A stretch of 64,000 nt of DNA from positions 62,001 through 126,000 of the forward strand of contig CAMGZM010000003.1 in the NCBI GenBank assembly GCA_946183145.1, read 5' to 3'. This DNA is from an uncultured Fretibacterium sp. Lineage in GTDB: Bacteria; Synergistota; Synergistia; Synergistales; Aminobacteriaceae. Below, piece after piece: positions 36,706 through 45,166 of the stretch; position 1 is the stretch's first letter, and every line of letters begins with the position of its first letter. The notes under the pieces are model-generated. The model was not told where the DNA came from. It searched no databases and worked only from the letters and a program-made list of their open reading frames with translations. Made by a program: the position numbers and the translations under genes.

Positions 36706-38358
36706 ATGAAAAAATTGTTATGCGCGTTCCTTTTCGTTGTCATTTTCGCGGGCAGTGTGTCAGCTTTTGACCTGAATAACCCGCCTGTCGTGAAAATTTC
36801 CGGCGGTCAGTTGATGGGCTTCATGAACGGAAAAACATTCACATTCTTGGGAATACCTTACGCACAGGCAAAACGCTTTGAGCCTCCGCAGAAAGTCCCG
36901 GCGTGGGATGGCGTGAAGTCCGCACAGTCTTACGGCGCAATCTGCCCTATACAGAATCAAACAGAAGTCGGAGCGGGTAAGCCACCTCACGGCTAAAGCC
37001 GGAAGCTTTCAGAGAAGTATGGTACACGGACTAATGTCTGAACACGCTTGTTACCGCTTCAGAATACCCTTATTCACTGGGGCGTGCTTACTCGCCTCTA
37101 CCCGGTAGAGCATTGCTACTCATCCGCTTACTTTTTACGGCTTACTCCCACACCTCATGTTTTGGCAATTTTTATGCGAAAATCGCAAGGGCGACATGCC
37201 AGCCCGGAACGGCTCTAAGACCGTTGTGTATTTTTATCCGTTCCTGTTACAGAACGCCCATTTGTTAATGTATTTGTATTTTAAGAAACAAAAGGGAAAA
37301 AGTAAAGTAAAGTAGCTCGATTCCTCCCCATAGCAAAAGCTAGGGGCATCCGCGCGAGGGTTGTGATGAATCTCAATGTCTGGACTCGGTCAATCACAGA
37401 AGGCGACAAAAAGCCCGTAATTGTATTCTTTCACGGCGGTGGCGGAAAAGTCAACAACCTTATGCGTATGCCGTCAGCAAAAGGAACATTCCACAAGGCG
37501 GCGGCACTCAGCAGCTCATACGGATTAATCACGAAAGAGCTTAACGACAAAATAGTGAAAGGCACTCTCGAAAAGTTAGGGCTTAAAGACGTTTCGGAGC
37601 TTGAGACCTACGACTATTACAACATGATGAACGCGGCGCAGTCTGTATGCTCTGAGCTTGGCACGAACTGGACATCGGAAGCAGACGGAGTAATCATTCA
37701 GGAAAAATTATGCTCATGGGCTGATGAGATTCCGTTCATAGGAAGCACGGTATTTTCTGAGTTCAATTACAACTGGAGAGTCGCAGGGCCGGGAAAAAAT
37801 ACATGGACAGATGACGAGGCCATGAAGAATTTGACGGAGAAATACGGCGACAAAGCAGAGGGAATCGCAGAGGAGTTCAGGAAAGTATTTCCAGGCAGAA
37901 AACTCGCTGACGCATATTTCTATTACGGCGCGGCACCAGTCAGCAGCACAATATACTACATATGCAGGCGCGGACTTGAAGAGACTGTTTTAACCGAGAA
38001 AACTGCAACCGCAAAAGCTCCAGTGTATGAATACCTGTTTGATTATGAAGTCCCGGTTAACGGCGGTGTTCTTTCGTTCCATTGCTCGGATTTGATTTAC
38101 ATCTTCCACAACGTTGACATACCCGTAGTATCAATCGCGACTGCCGGGGATGATGACGCGCACAAAATGCAGGACGTTGCAGCAAATGCTTTTCTCGCTT
38201 TCATGAGGACGGGGAATCCTTCAACCGAAAAACTCGAATGGAAACCCTACACGCCTTCAGAGAAAAATATCATGGTGTTCTCGCGTGAAAGCAAATGCAG
38301 AATTTTGGGTGATGAGAAACTCTATACGCTGATGGATGAAGCCGTCAACAAAAAGTAA
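36706..38358 (+). pseudogene. Type B carboxylesterase, disrupted by a mobile element and an internal deletion
   Basis: Two fragments of one secreted esterase. The 5' fragment (36706-36977) has a signal peptide (MKKLLCAFLFVVIFAGSVSA) and the start of the fold (KTFTFLGIPYAQAKRFEPP). The 3' fragment resumes at about 37363 with NLNVWTRSITEGDKKPVIVFFHGGG and continues to the catalytic His region (SFHCSDLIYIFHN). Between them lies an approximately 380-base IS605-type remnant. In addition HGGG is joined directly to GKVNNLMRMPSAKG, so about 110 residues holding the nucleophile elbow (normally GESGGG) are missing. The protein cannot be active as an esterase. A terminator follows. Confidence 0.82.
36978..37357 (-). 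mobile_element. TnpB-less IS605-type remnant with omega-RNA-like 3' end
   Basis: An insertion of about 380 bases in the esterase gene, with no intact transposase. On the minus strand it starts near 37357 with a hairpin CCCCTAGCTTTTGCTATGGGG and ends near 36978 with AGCTTCCGGCTTTAGCCGTGAGG, which has the form of the right-end hairpin of IS605/IS1341 elements, where the omega-RNA of TnpB ends. The interior has short inverted repeats but only scraps of coding sequence (for instance SSNALPGRGE and a stop). The guide segment of an omega-RNA would be the esterase sequence just beyond 36978. Boundaries are approximate. Confidence 0.65.
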
Positions 38359-38375
38359 CGTCATGAAAATGAATG

Positions 38376-38406
38376 CCGGGGCGTAAATGAGCGTCCCGGT
38401 TTTTTC
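38376..38406 (+). terminator. Rho-independent terminator after the esterase pseudogene
   Basis: CCGGGGCG and CGTCCCGG arms are followed by TTTTTTC. It lies between the converging esterase remnant and the Ig-domain gene. Confidence 0.8.
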
Positions 38407-38409
38407 GTG

Positions 38410-40143
38410 TCAAAATAATTTTCTCCTGCGAGCCGTCAGAATCATCATCAACATTATCATCAATATCATCACGCACATAACACCGAACGAATCACACCCC
38501 GAATATGTACCCTGCAAAGGCTGTGTATCATTTGCGGGTTCTCCCTCCGCTTTAGGTTCTTCCGTATTAACCCTCGCTGTGATTACTGGCTCATAACGCA
38601 CGCCGCCTTCAAGATACGCATTCACAATGACATGATGATTCGCCGGGACTGTGAGAGTCTCTTTTCCGTCCGAATTTCTGAACGTGTAATTTTCATCTTC
38701 TGCCTCAACTCCATACGGGAATGAATGAAACTCGATATTTGCCCCCTCAGGTATTTTCGCGTCAATGCTCACTGGGAAATCATATCTTCCGTCATCACTC
38801 ACTGTTATCACGGGCATTATTGCGGCTGTAAGATATTCATGCGGTAAATTCTCCGAGACTCTGAGAGAAAACCTGCGTGTAGCTTTTCCGCCGGAATTTT
38901 CTGCTGATGCGCTGAGACTGAAACGCCCGGTTTTTTCCGGCACTCCGTGAATTATTCCCTCTCTGCTGAAGCTCAAGCCGTCAGGAATTTTCCCCCTGAA
39001 TGACCACGTTATACCCTTCCCGCCTTCTGCTTTAAGCTCCGTCCTGTAATCCTCGCTGAGGAATCCTTCAGGAAGAATCGTTGTTGTGATTTGCGGCCTC
39101 TTTGTCCTTATGCTGAACTGAATCAGGCGCAATGACTTTTCACCGTCTTCATTCATGGCCGTAACGCTGATTTTCCCCTTGAAGTCAGAAACAGGAATCC
39201 CGGAGATTATTCCCGTCTCAGAATCAAGACTCAAGCCTTCAGGAAGTGAGTTGCAAGTCCATTTCACTTTGTCCGGGCCTGAAACTTTAAGCGTGAATGT
39301 GTACTCCTCGCCCGTAAAAGCCTGTTTCATTGATGATGATGATATTCGCGGCGGTCTTTTGGGTCTTTGCGGAGGACGGTTAATCTTTGGCGTTTGTGCT
39401 TTTGTGATTTTAGCGTCAGGGCTTGAGACTTTCAGGGATAATTTTGCTGACGATTCCCCGTAACTGTTCGCGGCTGTAATCTCTATCGTGTAATCCCCCG
39501 GCGTTTTGGGAGTGCCTGAAATTTTCCCGTCATCGTTAAGCGTGAGTCCTTGCGGGATTTCTCCGGCCATGATGACAGATGCGGGGCTGTCGTTCATCTT
39601 TATGCGGAAATCGTAGGGAGTTCCGGCTTTTGCGTCAGGAAGCGAATTTGTGAGAATCTCCGGCTTTCCGTCAGCAAAAATTTTCAGCGTGAACTTCTGA
39701 GTCTCTCTTCCTTCTGTGATGTCCGCGCTGAATACCCCCGATTCTTTCGGAGTCCCTGAAATCCTCCCTGATGTTGATATTCTGAGTCCATCGGGGAGTC
39801 CTTTTGCTGACCATCTGACACGCTTTCTGCCTTTTACGCTGAATGTGTATGTGTATTGATGGCCTGAGATCCCCGGCGGCAAAATATTCTGTGATGATTT
39901 TGACTCTGTGCTGTTTTTGCTGTCGTCAAGAGTCCATTTTCCCGGAATATCTATCTTCATCGGAGGAACGTTATAGCCCGAATCCGAATCACGCCGGAAA
40001 ATTACAGCGTCGCGGGAGTCTGACCAGCTCAGTATCAGCATATCGCCGGAAATTTCGAGCCGTGTTGTAACCTCTGCTTTTGCCGGGGAAATTTCTGCTG
40101 ACATAAGAGCCGCTATGATTAACAGGGAAAATATACCGCGCAT
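38410..40143 (-). CDS. Exported putative-Ig-repeat protein with Synergist-CTERM-like tail
   Basis: A 577-residue exported protein. A signal peptide (MRGIFSLLIIAALMSAEISPA) is followed by at least four putative-Ig (He_PIG) repeats, each with GLPxGLxxxxxGxISGTP-type cores (residues about 95-440), then a domain ending in VNTEEP. The tail is a Gly-Cys-Asp motif (YSGCDSFG), a hydrophobic helix (VMCVMILMIMLMMILT) and ARRRKLF. This order, small residue-Gly-Cys, helix, Arg-rich end, matches the Synergist-CTERM sorting signal. Such tails are thought to be processed at the membrane during surface attachment. It probably binds carbohydrate or protein at the cell surface. It is downstream of the yhcH gene. 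Confidence 0.78.
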   Translation of the reverse strand: MRGIFSLLIIAALMSAEISPAKAEVTTRLEISGDMLILSWSDSRDAVIFRRDSDSGYNVPPMKIDIPGKWTLDDSKNSTESKSSQNILPPGISGHQYTYTFSVKGRKRVRWSAKGLPDGLRISTSGRISGTPKESGVFSADITEGRETQKFTLKIFADGKPEILTNSLPDAKAGTPYDFRIKMNDSPASVIMAGEIPQGLTLNDDGKISGTPKTPGDYTIEITAANSYGESSAKLSLKVSSPDAKITKAQTPKINRPPQRPKRPPRISSSSMKQAFTGEEYTFTLKVSGPDKVKWTCNSLPEGLSLDSETGIISGIPVSDFKGKISVTAMNEDGEKSLRLIQFSIRTKRPQITTTILPEGFLSEDYRTELKAEGGKGITWSFRGKIPDGLSFSREGIIHGVPEKTGRFSLSASAENSGGKATRRFSLRVSENLPHEYLTAAIMPVITVSDDGRYDFPVSIDAKIPEGANIEFHSFPYGVEAEDENYTFRNSDGKETLTVPANHHVIVNAYLEGGVRYEPVITARVNTEEPKAEGEPANDTQPLQGTYSGCDSFGVMCVMILMIMLMMILTARRRKLF

Positions 40144-40147
40144 GAAT

Positions 40148-40600
40148 TTACGCTTTCACCTTTATGACAACCTTCCTGACTTTTTCCGGGAATTTCACCG
40201 CGCATTTAGGCATGTGGGCTTCTTCTGGTGATACGATGATGAAATCTCCCGAGCTGAGAAGGACTCTCCCGTAAGATTCGGGCTTTTCGTGAAAGTATGT
40301 ATCACGTTCGGGATGAGATTCGGCAACCGCAATATCTTCAGCAGGATGAACGCAGAAATATTCACGGCCTTCTGCGACATACTGAATGTCAAAGTGTTCA
40401 TGATTTGATTCGAATCTGCAATCATTCTCGGGCTTTGAGTCGTAAGTCTGAACGTCAGCAAAAAGATCTGTTCCGGGGATTTCGTGCTTACCGTCAGGAA
40501 ATTTTCTGATGTCGTTTTCTGAAAGCCATTTGAGTCCGGCTGTGAATTTTTCCGTGAGATATGAATATTTACCCGCAAGATTTATTTTGCACGAGTACAT
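40148..40600 (-). CDS. YhcH/YjgK/YiaL-family cupin protein
   Basis: A 150-residue cupin-like protein of the YhcH (DUF386) family. The recognisable blocks are EIPGTDLFADVQTYDSKP and FESNHEHFDIQYVAEGREYF, and the C-terminus has PEEAHMPKCAVKFPEKVRKVVIKV with the metal-binding histidines. Members are linked to sialic-acid and other sugar pathways, possibly as sugar-anomerase-like enzymes. It is four bases upstream of the Ig-repeat gene on the same strand, so the two may be co-transcribed. Which sugar it acts on here is unknown. Confidence 0.87.
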   Translation of the reverse strand: MYSCKINLAGKYSYLTEKFTAGLKWLSENDIRKFPDGKHEIPGTDLFADVQTYDSKPENDCRFESNHEHFDIQYVAEGREYFCVHPAEDIAVAESHPERDTYFHEKPESYGRVLLSSGDFIIVSPEEAHMPKCAVKFPEKVRKVVIKVKA

Positions 40601-40881
40601 TTTTATTCCTCCCTGATTAGGTTGTATTATTGATTTTGCGTTTTACTATGGTCGCCATAAATTTTAATCCCTCCGAAAAATTATACAGTCAAGAATATAT
40701 CTTTTACAGCAGCAAAAAACAAATGTCAAATCAATTCCCGCAAGCCTCAAAACCAAGTCTGCAATCAAAAATTTCACGCAAAAGAATCAAATCACAGCTT
40801 GATATAATTTTCCGAGCAACATAAATTTTCATTCAAAGAAGGGAATCAATCATAGAAAGCTCACATTACTTTGACGAAATC

Positions 40882-41649
40882 GTGAATATCATCGAGAGAT
40901 TACGCGCCCCGGACGGCTGCCCATGGGATCGCAAACAGACTCTTGAAACCTTACGCACTTCCATAACAGAAGAAGCCTACGAACTCGCAGACGCAATCAC
41001 AAAAAAGAACATGGCCGAAATCAAAGAGGAAGCCGGAGACTTATTGCTTCAGGTTGTATTTGTCGCCTCGCTTGCGAATGAAGCAGGAGCTTTTGACATG
41101 AAAGATGTTGTGCGTACTGTATGTGATAAGTTAATCCGCCGTCATCCTCATGTTTTCGGGAATGTGAAAGCAGAAGACAGCGACGAGGTTTTACGGAATT
41201 GGGAGAAAATCAAAGCTGAGGAACGAAAAGAGAAGCACGAAAATTTGTCGATCCTCGCGGGAATCCCGGACGGTTTGCCGCCATTGCTCAAAGCATACAG
41301 GATACAAGGCAAGGTGAAGCATGTCGGATTTGACTGGCCTGCGGGTGAAACTGAACCGCTATTCACGAAACTTGACGAGGAAATTCAAGAACTCAAAGAG
41401 GCCGCAAAAGAAAATGACCCCGATCACATGACGGAAGAATTAGGCGATGTGTTATTCATGGCCGTGAACATTGCGAGACGACTCAATGTTGACCCTGACG
41501 CGGCATTGAATACAGTCTGCAGGAAATTCACAAAACGCTTCATGATTATGGAGGAATTAGCCCGCAACGAGGGAAAATCAATCTCAGATTACACGCTTGA
41601 AGAGCTTGACTCATTCTGGGACAAGGCAAAAGAAATTTTGAGGAGGTAA
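40882..41649 (+). CDS. mazG: Nucleoside triphosphate pyrophosphohydrolase MazG
   Basis: A 255-residue, two-domain MazG that hydrolyses nucleoside triphosphates to monophosphates and cleans the nucleotide pool. Both MazG domains are intact: EEAYELADAI and EEAGDLLLQVVFVA in the first, DEEIQELKEA and EELGDVLFMAVNIAR in the second, with the acidic metal ligands. The annotated GTG at 40882 has no ribosome site. Upstream, in frame, YFDEIVNIIERLRAPDGCPWD is the family's conserved start, reached from an ATA codon at 40852 preceded by GAAGGG, so the true N-terminus is probably about ten residues longer. Upstream lies TATAAT (40803-40808). Confidence 0.9.
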   Translation: MNIIERLRAPDGCPWDRKQTLETLRTSITEEAYELADAITKKNMAEIKEEAGDLLLQVVFVASLANEAGAFDMKDVVRTVCDKLIRRHPHVFGNVKAEDSDEVLRNWEKIKAEERKEKHENLSILAGIPDGLPPLLKAYRIQGKVKHVGFDWPAGETEPLFTKLDEEIQELKEAAKENDPDHMTEELGDVLFMAVNIARRLNVDPDAALNTVCRKFTKRFMIMEELARNEGKSISDYTLEELDSFWDKAKEILRR

Positions 41650-41655
41650 TCTTCT

Positions 41656-42480
41656 GTGAGAAAAGTTTTTGCTGTGCTTTGCTTTGTTCTGCTTACGGCT
41701 TCAATTTGTCATGCTTCCGTTACGTCAAATGACCGCGCATATTATCCGGCTGTCTTAATGTATCATGAGCTGAAAACGACTCCGCTTAACGAGTTCGACA
41801 CGACTCCGGCGGATTTTGCGTCCCAGCTCGACTGGCTCAAGAATAACGGCTACGTAACATTGTCGCTTGAAGAGTTCATCACGTACACGCAGAAAGGCGA
41901 GGGCTTCCCGGAAAAATCTGTGCTGATTACGTTTGATGACGGTTACGAGGGAATATATGATTACGCATTCCCGGAGCTTAAGAAGCGCGCAATGAAGGCA
42001 GCATTCTTCATAACAGCGTTTACAGTAGGAGGCATTTCGGGAGAATATCCGCACATAACGTACTCACAGCTTGCAGAGATGGCCGCTGACGAAAATATAT
42101 CTATCGGCTCTCACACAATATCACATTCACGGCTGACGGAATTATCCCCTGACGCAGTGAAAATTGAGGTATTGAGGTCAAAGCAGATACTGGAAAATTT
42201 CACGGGCAAAAAGATTCGTGCGTTCGCTTATCCTGAAGGTTATTACAACAGTGAAGTTATTGACGCTGTGAAAGAAGCGGGCTATGAGATTGCGTTTTCT
42301 GTTCAGGACAGAGGGAGATTCGGACATGAAGCATGTTACAGCATACCGAGAATTTGCACGGGTCTTGAGCTTGCGGAGAATGATAACGCATTGTTCATCG
42401 AGTTCGTGAAAAACTATAAAGACATGCCGCCGGAAGCCTTCAAGGAACGTTATAAGCCCATCGATAACGGAGCGCATTAA
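41656..42480 (+). CDS. Exported polysaccharide deacetylase
   Basis: A 274-residue NodB-type deacetylase with a signal peptide (MRKVFAVLCFVLLTASICHA). The motifs are VLITFDDGYEGIYDYAFP (catalytic Asp and metal Asp), IGSHTISHSRLTELS (H-x3-H metal ligands) and RAFAYPEGYYN. It removes acetyl groups from N-acetylglucosamine in peptidoglycan, chitin or an exopolysaccharide. The start is a GTG with GAGGAGG upstream, six bases after mazG. The substrate is not fixed by the sequence. Confidence 0.9.
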   Translation: MRKVFAVLCFVLLTASICHASVTSNDRAYYPAVLMYHELKTTPLNEFDTTPADFASQLDWLKNNGYVTLSLEEFITYTQKGEGFPEKSVLITFDDGYEGIYDYAFPELKKRAMKAAFFITAFTVGGISGEYPHITYSQLAEMAADENISIGSHTISHSRLTELSPDAVKIEVLRSKQILENFTGKKIRAFAYPEGYYNSEVIDAVKEAGYEIAFSVQDRGRFGHEACYSIPRICTGLELAENDNALFIEFVKNYKDMPPEAFKERYKPIDNGAH

Positions 42481-42809
42481 TTTTCCGTGCAAATACAGTA
42501 TAATACAGTCAATTTTCCATAAAGAATGAAGGAGCTGCATATAGCTTCTGAAAAGTAATAATGCATAGCCGAACAGCCTGGCACAGGACAAAAGGAGGAT
42601 TATCTGCTACCAAAACCGGGACTGTTGGCAGAATAAGCATTTATCCGGGGAAACCTGGCTACCGCGGGCTGACGCGGGAAGTAAAAGCCTCTGGACTGCC
42701 GTAAAATCTCTAGTAGGCTCGCCGAACGAGGGCAGGAAATGCCTTAGCGATGAGGAAAGAACGAGGAAAATTCCAATCACTATATTATTCAGGTAGCAGA
42801 TATAATGAT
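42481..42809 (+). ncRNA. Structured leader of the oxaloacetate-decarboxylase-like gene
   Basis: The 329 bases between the deacetylase and oadA are not empty. A TATAAT at 42499-42504 would give a leader of about 300 bases. It folds into several compact hairpins: TCTGC...CCAA with TTGGCAGA, CCGGG-GAAA-CCTGG, CCGCG-CGCGG, CTCG-CGAG and GGCA-TGCC. A 47-codon frame (42561-42704) runs through it. I can match it to no riboswitch I know; a regulatory RNA or the 3' end of a TnpB-type element are the alternatives. Start of the gene at 42810 has only weak ribosome site AGGTAG. Confidence 0.45.
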
Positions 42810-44207
42810 ATGGCAGCAGAAAAGAGAGTAAGGATAACTGAAACCGGCCTGCGTGATGCTCATCAGTCATTAATCGCAACAAGAATGCGTACTGCTGATA
42901 TGCTCCCTGTTCTTGAGTACATGGACGCGGCGGGCTATTGGGCGTTAGAGATGTGGGGCGGAGCAACTTTCGACTCGGCGATGAGATTCCTTGACGAAGA
43001 TCCATGGGAGAGACTCAGGCTCATCCGCGCACGTGTCAAGAACGCAAAGTTACAGATGTTGTTGCGCGGTCAGAATCTCGTAGGCTATCGTCATTACGCA
43101 GATGATGTTGTTCGTGAGTTCGTGAAGAAAGCTGTCGGAAACGGTATAGATATTATCCGTTGCTTTGACGCATTGAATGACCTCCGTAATGTTGAAGTCG
43201 CCGCTGACCAAGTGAAGAAGGAAGGCGCGCACTTACAGCTTTGCATGAGCTACACGCTTTCACCCGTTCACACGCTCGAATCATTTGCGGGAATGGCCAA
43301 ACGTATGCAGGAAATGGGCGCGGACTCAATCGCGATTAAAGACATGGCCGGGCTTATCGGGCCGATGGACTGCGCTAAACTCGTTCACGCTATCAAGGCA
43401 AAAGTCGATATACCGATAGAGCTTCACAGCCATTACACGACAGGACTCGCGAGCATGGCATATCTTGCGGGAATCGAAGCGGGCGCGGAAATCGTAGACA
43501 CAGCAATATCACCGTTCGCATTAGGGACAAGCCAGCCCCCTACAGAATCACTTGTTGCGGCTCTTGCAGGCTCAGAATACGACACAGGAATCGAAATCGA
43601 GAAGCTGTTACCGATAACGAATCACTTCAAGAAGTTGCGCGAGAAGTACAAAGACTTGCTGCCGGAAATCGCCGGAGTCGACATCAACATTTTGCGTTAC
43701 CAGATCCCCGGCGGAATGTACTCGAACATGGTCAACCAGTTACGCGAAATGAACGCGCTCGACAAACTTGAAGCAGTGCTGAATGAAGTACCCGTTGTGC
43801 GCAAGGCTATGGGCTATCCTCCGCTTGTTACGCCTTCTTCACAGATGGTAGGAACTCAGGCAACAGTAAACGTTTTGCGCGGAAGATGGAAGAGTTTCCC
43901 GAAAGAAATCAAGCAGTATTTCTTAGGGTATTACGGTCAGCCCCCCGCGCCGATGGATCCGGAAGTCCAAAAGATGGCAATCGGCGATGAAGAGCCTATA
44001 ACATGCAGGCCAGGCGAGAAGATTCCGCCCGAAATGGAGCAGGCACGAAAGGACGCACAGCCGTGGATGACAGAGCCTGAAGACGCATTGACGTGGATAA
44101 TGTTCCCGCAGGTCGCAAAAGATTTCCTCCCGAAGAAGTACGCAAAAGTTCATCTCCGCGACACAGGTCTACAGGCACAGGCAGCACCGGAGGCTTACCC
44201 GGCGTAA
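42810..44207 (+). CDS. oadA: Pyruvate carboxylase subunit B / oxaloacetate decarboxylase alpha subunit
   Basis: A 465-residue carboxyltransferase. It has the DRE-TIM-barrel with LRDAHQSL, LRGQNLVGYRHYADD and ELHSHYTTGL (metal ligands His-x-His), and the PYC_OADA domain with PGGMYSNMVNQL. It transfers carbon dioxide between oxaloacetate and biotin. The usual C-terminal biotinyl domain with an MKM sequence is missing: the protein ends at EAYPA. So it needs a separate biotin carrier, and the Oad beta and gamma subunits (a sodium pump) are not in the window. It is translationally close to phoH (TAATG). The leader is structured. A Met start at 42810 is preferred to one 20 codons upstream. Confidence 0.9.
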   Translation: MAAEKRVRITETGLRDAHQSLIATRMRTADMLPVLEYMDAAGYWALEMWGGATFDSAMRFLDEDPWERLRLIRARVKNAKLQMLLRGQNLVGYRHYADDVVREFVKKAVGNGIDIIRCFDALNDLRNVEVAADQVKKEGAHLQLCMSYTLSPVHTLESFAGMAKRMQEMGADSIAIKDMAGLIGPMDCAKLVHAIKAKVDIPIELHSHYTTGLASMAYLAGIEAGAEIVDTAISPFALGTSQPPTESLVAALAGSEYDTGIEIEKLLPITNHFKKLREKYKDLLPEIAGVDINILRYQIPGGMYSNMVNQLREMNALDKLEAVLNEVPVVRKAMGYPPLVTPSSQMVGTQATVNVLRGRWKSFPKEIKQYFLGYYGQPPAPMDPEVQKMAIGDEEPITCRPGEKIPPEMEQARKDAQPWMTEPEDALTWIMFPQVAKDFLPKKYAKVHLRDTGLQAQAAPEAYPA

Positions 44208-45166
44208 TGGATATACCTTTCACGGGGGACGCACTGACTCAGGCGAGGCTTCTCGGAATCAATGATGAGAATTTCCGCACGATTGAGTCGCGTTATCCCG
44301 TATCACTGTCAGTAAAAAGCGGGGTCGTTCACGTGAGCGGCCCTGATTCTGAACCCGTAAGGCTCGCAGGCCATCTCATACGCGAATTGATTTCAGCCGC
44401 CGAAAAAGGGCACGAGATTCACACCGATGACATTCGCGCCGCAATGGACGCACAAGCAGAAGGCCATGAACTGAATCTCACAGCACTTTACAGCGAAATC
44501 ATCTGCACGACATCACGGGGAAAACCAATCCGCGCTAAAACTCCCGGTCAGCGTTCATACATCAAGGCAATACGCGATAACTTTATACTTTTTGCGACAG
44601 GCCCGGCAGGAACAGGAAAAACATATCTCGCTGTCTGTGAGGCCGTCTCAATGCTCAAAGCCGGAAAAGTGAACCGCGTTGTTCTCGTTCGTCCTGCTGT
44701 TGAAGCCGGCGAGAGTCTCGGATATTTGCCCGGTGATTTGCGCGAGAAGGTAGAGCCTTATGTGAGACCGTTATACGATGCGTTTTATGATTTGCTGTCG
44801 CCGGAAAAATTTTTGCGTTACGCTGACAAGGGAGTAATTGAGATTGTCCCGCTTGCCTACATGAGAGGGCGAACGCTTAATGAGAGCTTCATAATTCTTG
44901 ACGAGGCGCAGAACACGACCCCCCGCCAGATGAAAATGTTTCTGACTCGTCTTGGTTTCGGCTCAAAAGCTGTAGTTACGGGAGATATTACGCAGGTTGA
45001 CCTGCCCGGCTCTTCACCGTCAGGACTCAAAAGCGTACGTGAAATTTTAGGCGGCATTAAGGGTATAGGCTTCATTGACCTGACACACGCCGATGTTGTG
45101 AGACATGAGATCGTTCAAAAGATTGTTCAGGCATATTCACGTTACGAGGAGGAAAACAAGCTGTGA
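44207..45166 (+). CDS. phoH: PhoH-family ATPase
   Basis: A 319-residue P-loop ATPase of the PhoH family. Walker A is GPAGTGKTYLA and Walker B FIILDEAQNTTPRQMK; the N-terminal domain is a KH-like RNA-binding fold. It is thought to be an RNA helicase or nuclease partner, linked to YbeY in many bacteria, as it is here. The ATG at 44207 shares a base with the oadA stop (TAATG). Upstream extension in frame into oadA is rejected because AGG-rich ribosome site CGGAGG precedes the ATG. Confidence 0.93.
   Translation: MDIPFTGDALTQARLLGINDENFRTIESRYPVSLSVKSGVVHVSGPDSEPVRLAGHLIRELISAAEKGHEIHTDDIRAAMDAQAEGHELNLTALYSEIICTTSRGKPIRAKTPGQRSYIKAIRDNFILFATGPAGTGKTYLAVCEAVSMLKAGKVNRVVLVRPAVEAGESLGYLPGDLREKVEPYVRPLYDAFYDLLSPEKFLRYADKGVIEIVPLAYMRGRTLNESFIILDEAQNTTPRQMKMFLTRLGFGSKAVVTGDITQVDLPGSSPSGLKSVREILGGIKGIGFIDLTHADVVRHEIVQKIVQAYSRYEEENKL

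Noticed and set aside
42481-42809. Cobalamin, c-di-GMP or ydaO riboswitch
   Set aside because: I compared the known core motifs by eye and found no convincing match.
42607-43005. Minus-strand frame over the oadA leader
   Set aside because: Opposite to the coding strand, overlaps the conserved start of oadA, and has no family resemblance.
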